Positions 6,556-7,609 of a stretch of DNA of 7,609 bases are shown piece after piece. The translations under genes were made by a program, and so were the position numbers. The stretch spans positions 1 to 7,609 of the forward strand of contig JAFLJU010000189.1 of NCBI GenBank assembly GCA_022712835.1, given 5' to 3'. The stretch comes from Desulfobacteraceae bacterium. Lineage in GTDB: Bacteria; Desulfobacterota; Desulfobacteria; Desulfobacterales; Desulfobacteraceae. The stretch's first letter is position 1. The number at the start of each line of letters is the position of its first letter. The notes under the pieces are model-generated. The model saw only the letters and a list, made by a program, of their open reading frames with translations, made no database searches and had not been told where the DNA came from.

Positions 6556-6581
6556 TAGTCAGACCTATATTTTTTTGTCAA
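6552..6581 (-). promoter_or_regulatory. Sigma-70 promoter of the glycyl radical enzyme operon
   Basis: On the minus strand, TTGACA (6581-6576) is a perfect -35 box, followed after 18 bp by TATTAC (6557-6552), which matches four of six -10 bases. Transcription would start near 6545, leaving a leader of about 117 nt before the SCP2-like gene. The weak -10 and the overlapping palindromes fit a controlled rather than constitutive promoter. No terminator hairpin is seen after the TetR gene, so some readthrough from it is possible. Confidence 0.6.
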
Positions 6582-6626
6582 GTATTTAAAAACTATTTCT
6601 GTCAAAGAAAGGGAAGAAAATTTTGC

Positions 6627-7277
6627 TCAGGATTGGGACACCCCGGGGTTAAAAGGGGCAATGATGTTTTTAAGCATGGTGTCGACTAACTTGTCTGGAT
6701 CCCCGGAAATATATCCAAGGATGGAATTGTTTTTTAGGGAAACCATGCCGTGGAGAGTCGCCATTAACTGAGCCGCATCCGTATGGGCATCACGCTTACG
6801 ATCAACACCACGTATTGCTATAATTTCCTCCATCACCTGGACAAGAAAATCAAATGGTTTCAAGGCGGCCTGTAGTTCCTGGAGGGCGATGGACTCCTGG
6901 GGTTTGCCGACAAATTCATTATACTTGGGAATATAACGGGTGAGCATGATGTCGTAATAATTGGGTTTTTCTTTGCCAAACCGGACATATGCCCGGGCCA
7001 GGGCAGACAACTTGTCAAAGGGGTCTTCCAAATGCGCTGCACTTGTGTATAGTTCCTGGTACAGAATTTCAAAGCCCCGGGTGAGAACGTGGAGATAGAT
7101 CTCATCCTTGTTCTTGAAATAATTATAGACTGTTTTAGGGGCTATGCCCAATTGGGGCCCCAGCTTTCGGATACTGAATTCTTCATAGCCATGGTCCACA
7201 ATCATGGTCAATGCACACTCAAGTATCTTGTTCTTGATAATGTCTATTTCTTCTTTGGATCGCGGTCTCCGGCCCAT
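6627..7277 (-). CDS. TetR/AcrR-family transcriptional repressor
   Basis: This 216-residue regulator starts at the ATG at 7277; AGGA lies about 12 nt upstream, so its ribosome binding site is weak. Residues 11-62 are a typical TetR DNA-binding domain, with helix-turn-helix FSIRKLGPQLGIAPKTVYNY at 34-53, preceded by a basic tail (GRRPRSKEE). The C-terminal ligand and dimerisation domain (about 85-205) resembles the WHG-type TetR C-terminal domain, with the segment FGKEKPNYYDIM and the later LHGMVSLKNNSI. It lies directly upstream of, and in the same direction as, the glycyl radical operon, 198 bp from the SCP2-like gene. Palindromes in that gap make it the likely local repressor, released by a pathway metabolite. 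The ligand cannot be predicted from sequence. I see no copy of the GTAAC/GTTAC palindrome before its own start, so autoregulation through that site is not supported. Confidence 0.93.
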   Translation of the reverse strand: MGRRPRSKEEIDIIKNKILECALTMIVDHGYEEFSIRKLGPQLGIAPKTVYNYFKNKDEIYLHVLTRGFEILYQELYTSAAHLEDPFDKLSALARAYVRFGKEKPNYYDIMLTRYIPKYNEFVGKPQESIALQELQAALKPFDFLVQVMEEIIAIRGVDRKRDAHTDAAQLMATLHGMVSLKNNSILGYISGDPDKLVDTMLKNIIAPFNPGVSQS

Positions 7278-7485
7278 GCTATATATATTCCTGGTCTGGC
7301 TAAAAGTTGTTTTATTGCATCGTTAAAATGGGGCTCTTAACCTCACATTTACTTAGGTTTATACGTGATAAACCAGATCAAATCCACTGGATAGTTGAAT
7401 TTGTTCAGCATTCAACCATAGTTTTTCCTTGCACGATCAATACACAGACGATATAAAATTCATAGTCAAAATCAGTGATGTCCGG
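7278..7485. other. Intergenic region upstream of the TetR gene
   Basis: About 208 bp of AT-rich DNA with no credible gene. It should hold the TetR promoter and the 3' end of the gene to the right. On the minus strand TATAAA (7365-7360) could be a -10, but the -35 17 bp before it (TGGATT) is poor. Two inverted repeats are present: one at 7356-7374 and a weaker one, GTTGAAT/ATTCAAC, at 7394-7416. Confidence 0.6.
7356..7374. repeat. 19-bp inverted repeat upstream of the TetR gene
   Basis: GGTTTAT (7356-7362) and ATAAACC (7368-7374) are perfect seven-base arms around a five-base spacer (ACGTG). The right size for a regulator site, it lies about 80 bp before the TetR start and overlaps a possible -10 box. 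Its sequence differs from the operon palindrome at 6523-6545, so a different regulator may bind it. Confidence 0.45.
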
Positions 7486-7609
7486 TTAGGTTTTTGCATC
7501 ACTTGATTTCCTTTGTTCTTTGGAATCATTGTCATCGGTACACCCAGAATCATCTTGCCCGTTAAATAGTTCATTCAGGATTTTTATTCGTAATTGCCGA
7601 ACCCTTTTG
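7486..7609 (-). CDS. C-terminal end of an unrecognised gene (5' end outside window)
   Basis: The minus strand is open from the window edge to a TAA at 7488-7486, giving 40 residues in the frame that begins at 7608. The segment begins with a basic helix-like stretch, KRVRQLRIKILNELFNG, and ends in a hydrophilic, acidic-then-basic tail. The composition is typical of a real protein C-terminus, and the other two minus frames stop quickly. No family can be named from this length. It could still be a chance open frame. Confidence 0.4.
   Translation of the reverse strand, partial: KRVRQLRIKILNELFNGQDDSGCTDDNDSKEQRKSSDAKT

Noticed and set aside
7394..7416. GTTGAAT/ATTCAAC hairpin as a terminator for the right-hand gene
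   Set aside because: On the minus strand the hairpin is not followed by a T run. The nearby TTTTT is on the plus strand, where no gene ends. It is AT-rich and only seven base pairs long.

Overview
The window looks like part of the chromosome of an anaerobic, probably sulfate-reducing member of the Desulfobacterota (Desulfobacteraceae-like). This is inference. It rests on an oxygen-sensitive glycyl radical enzyme with its activase, a large Cache-GAF-PAS-PAS sensor histidine kinase of a kind common in that group, moderate GC content, and a small SCP2-like protein of a type I associate with these bacteria. All credible genes are on the minus strand, so the layout reads from right to left.

At the right end (7609-7486) is the C-terminal tail of an unrecognised gene, followed by about 210 bp of non-coding DNA with a 19-bp inverted repeat. 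Next come a TetR-family repressor (7277-6627) and a 198-bp regulatory gap. The gap holds a good sigma-70 promoter facing left. Palindromes built from GTAAC/GTTAC half-sites lie on its -10 box and predicted start point. The promoter drives an apparent three-gene operon: a 121-residue SCP2-like lipid-binding protein (6428-6063), an 846-residue glycyl radical enzyme (6018-3478) and its radical-SAM activating enzyme (3464-2472). Gaps inside the operon are 44 and 13 bp, and the first two genes have strong Shine-Dalgarno sequences. A 374-bp gap (2471-2098) follows. It contains a plus-strand promoter-like sequence, a small potential RNA fold and a very short ORF. At the left end is a 5'-complete but 3'-truncated sensor kinase (2097-1).

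The likely unit is a ligand-inducible anaerobic catabolic module. The TetR protein would respond to the substrate or a derivative, the activase would install the glycyl radical on Gly821, and the enzyme would use Cys470 and Glu472 for a lyase, dehydratase or decarboxylase-type reaction. The substrate cannot be named from sequence. Two features make the module distinctive. The glycyl radical enzyme carries its own four-cysteine cluster 33 to 46 residues after the catalytic cysteine and has no small Fe-S subunit nearby. It is also preceded in its operon by a putative hydrophobic-ligand-binding protein, which hints at a lipophilic substrate. The activase shows an in-frame 12-bp tandem repeat that lengthens the linker of its ferredoxin domain.
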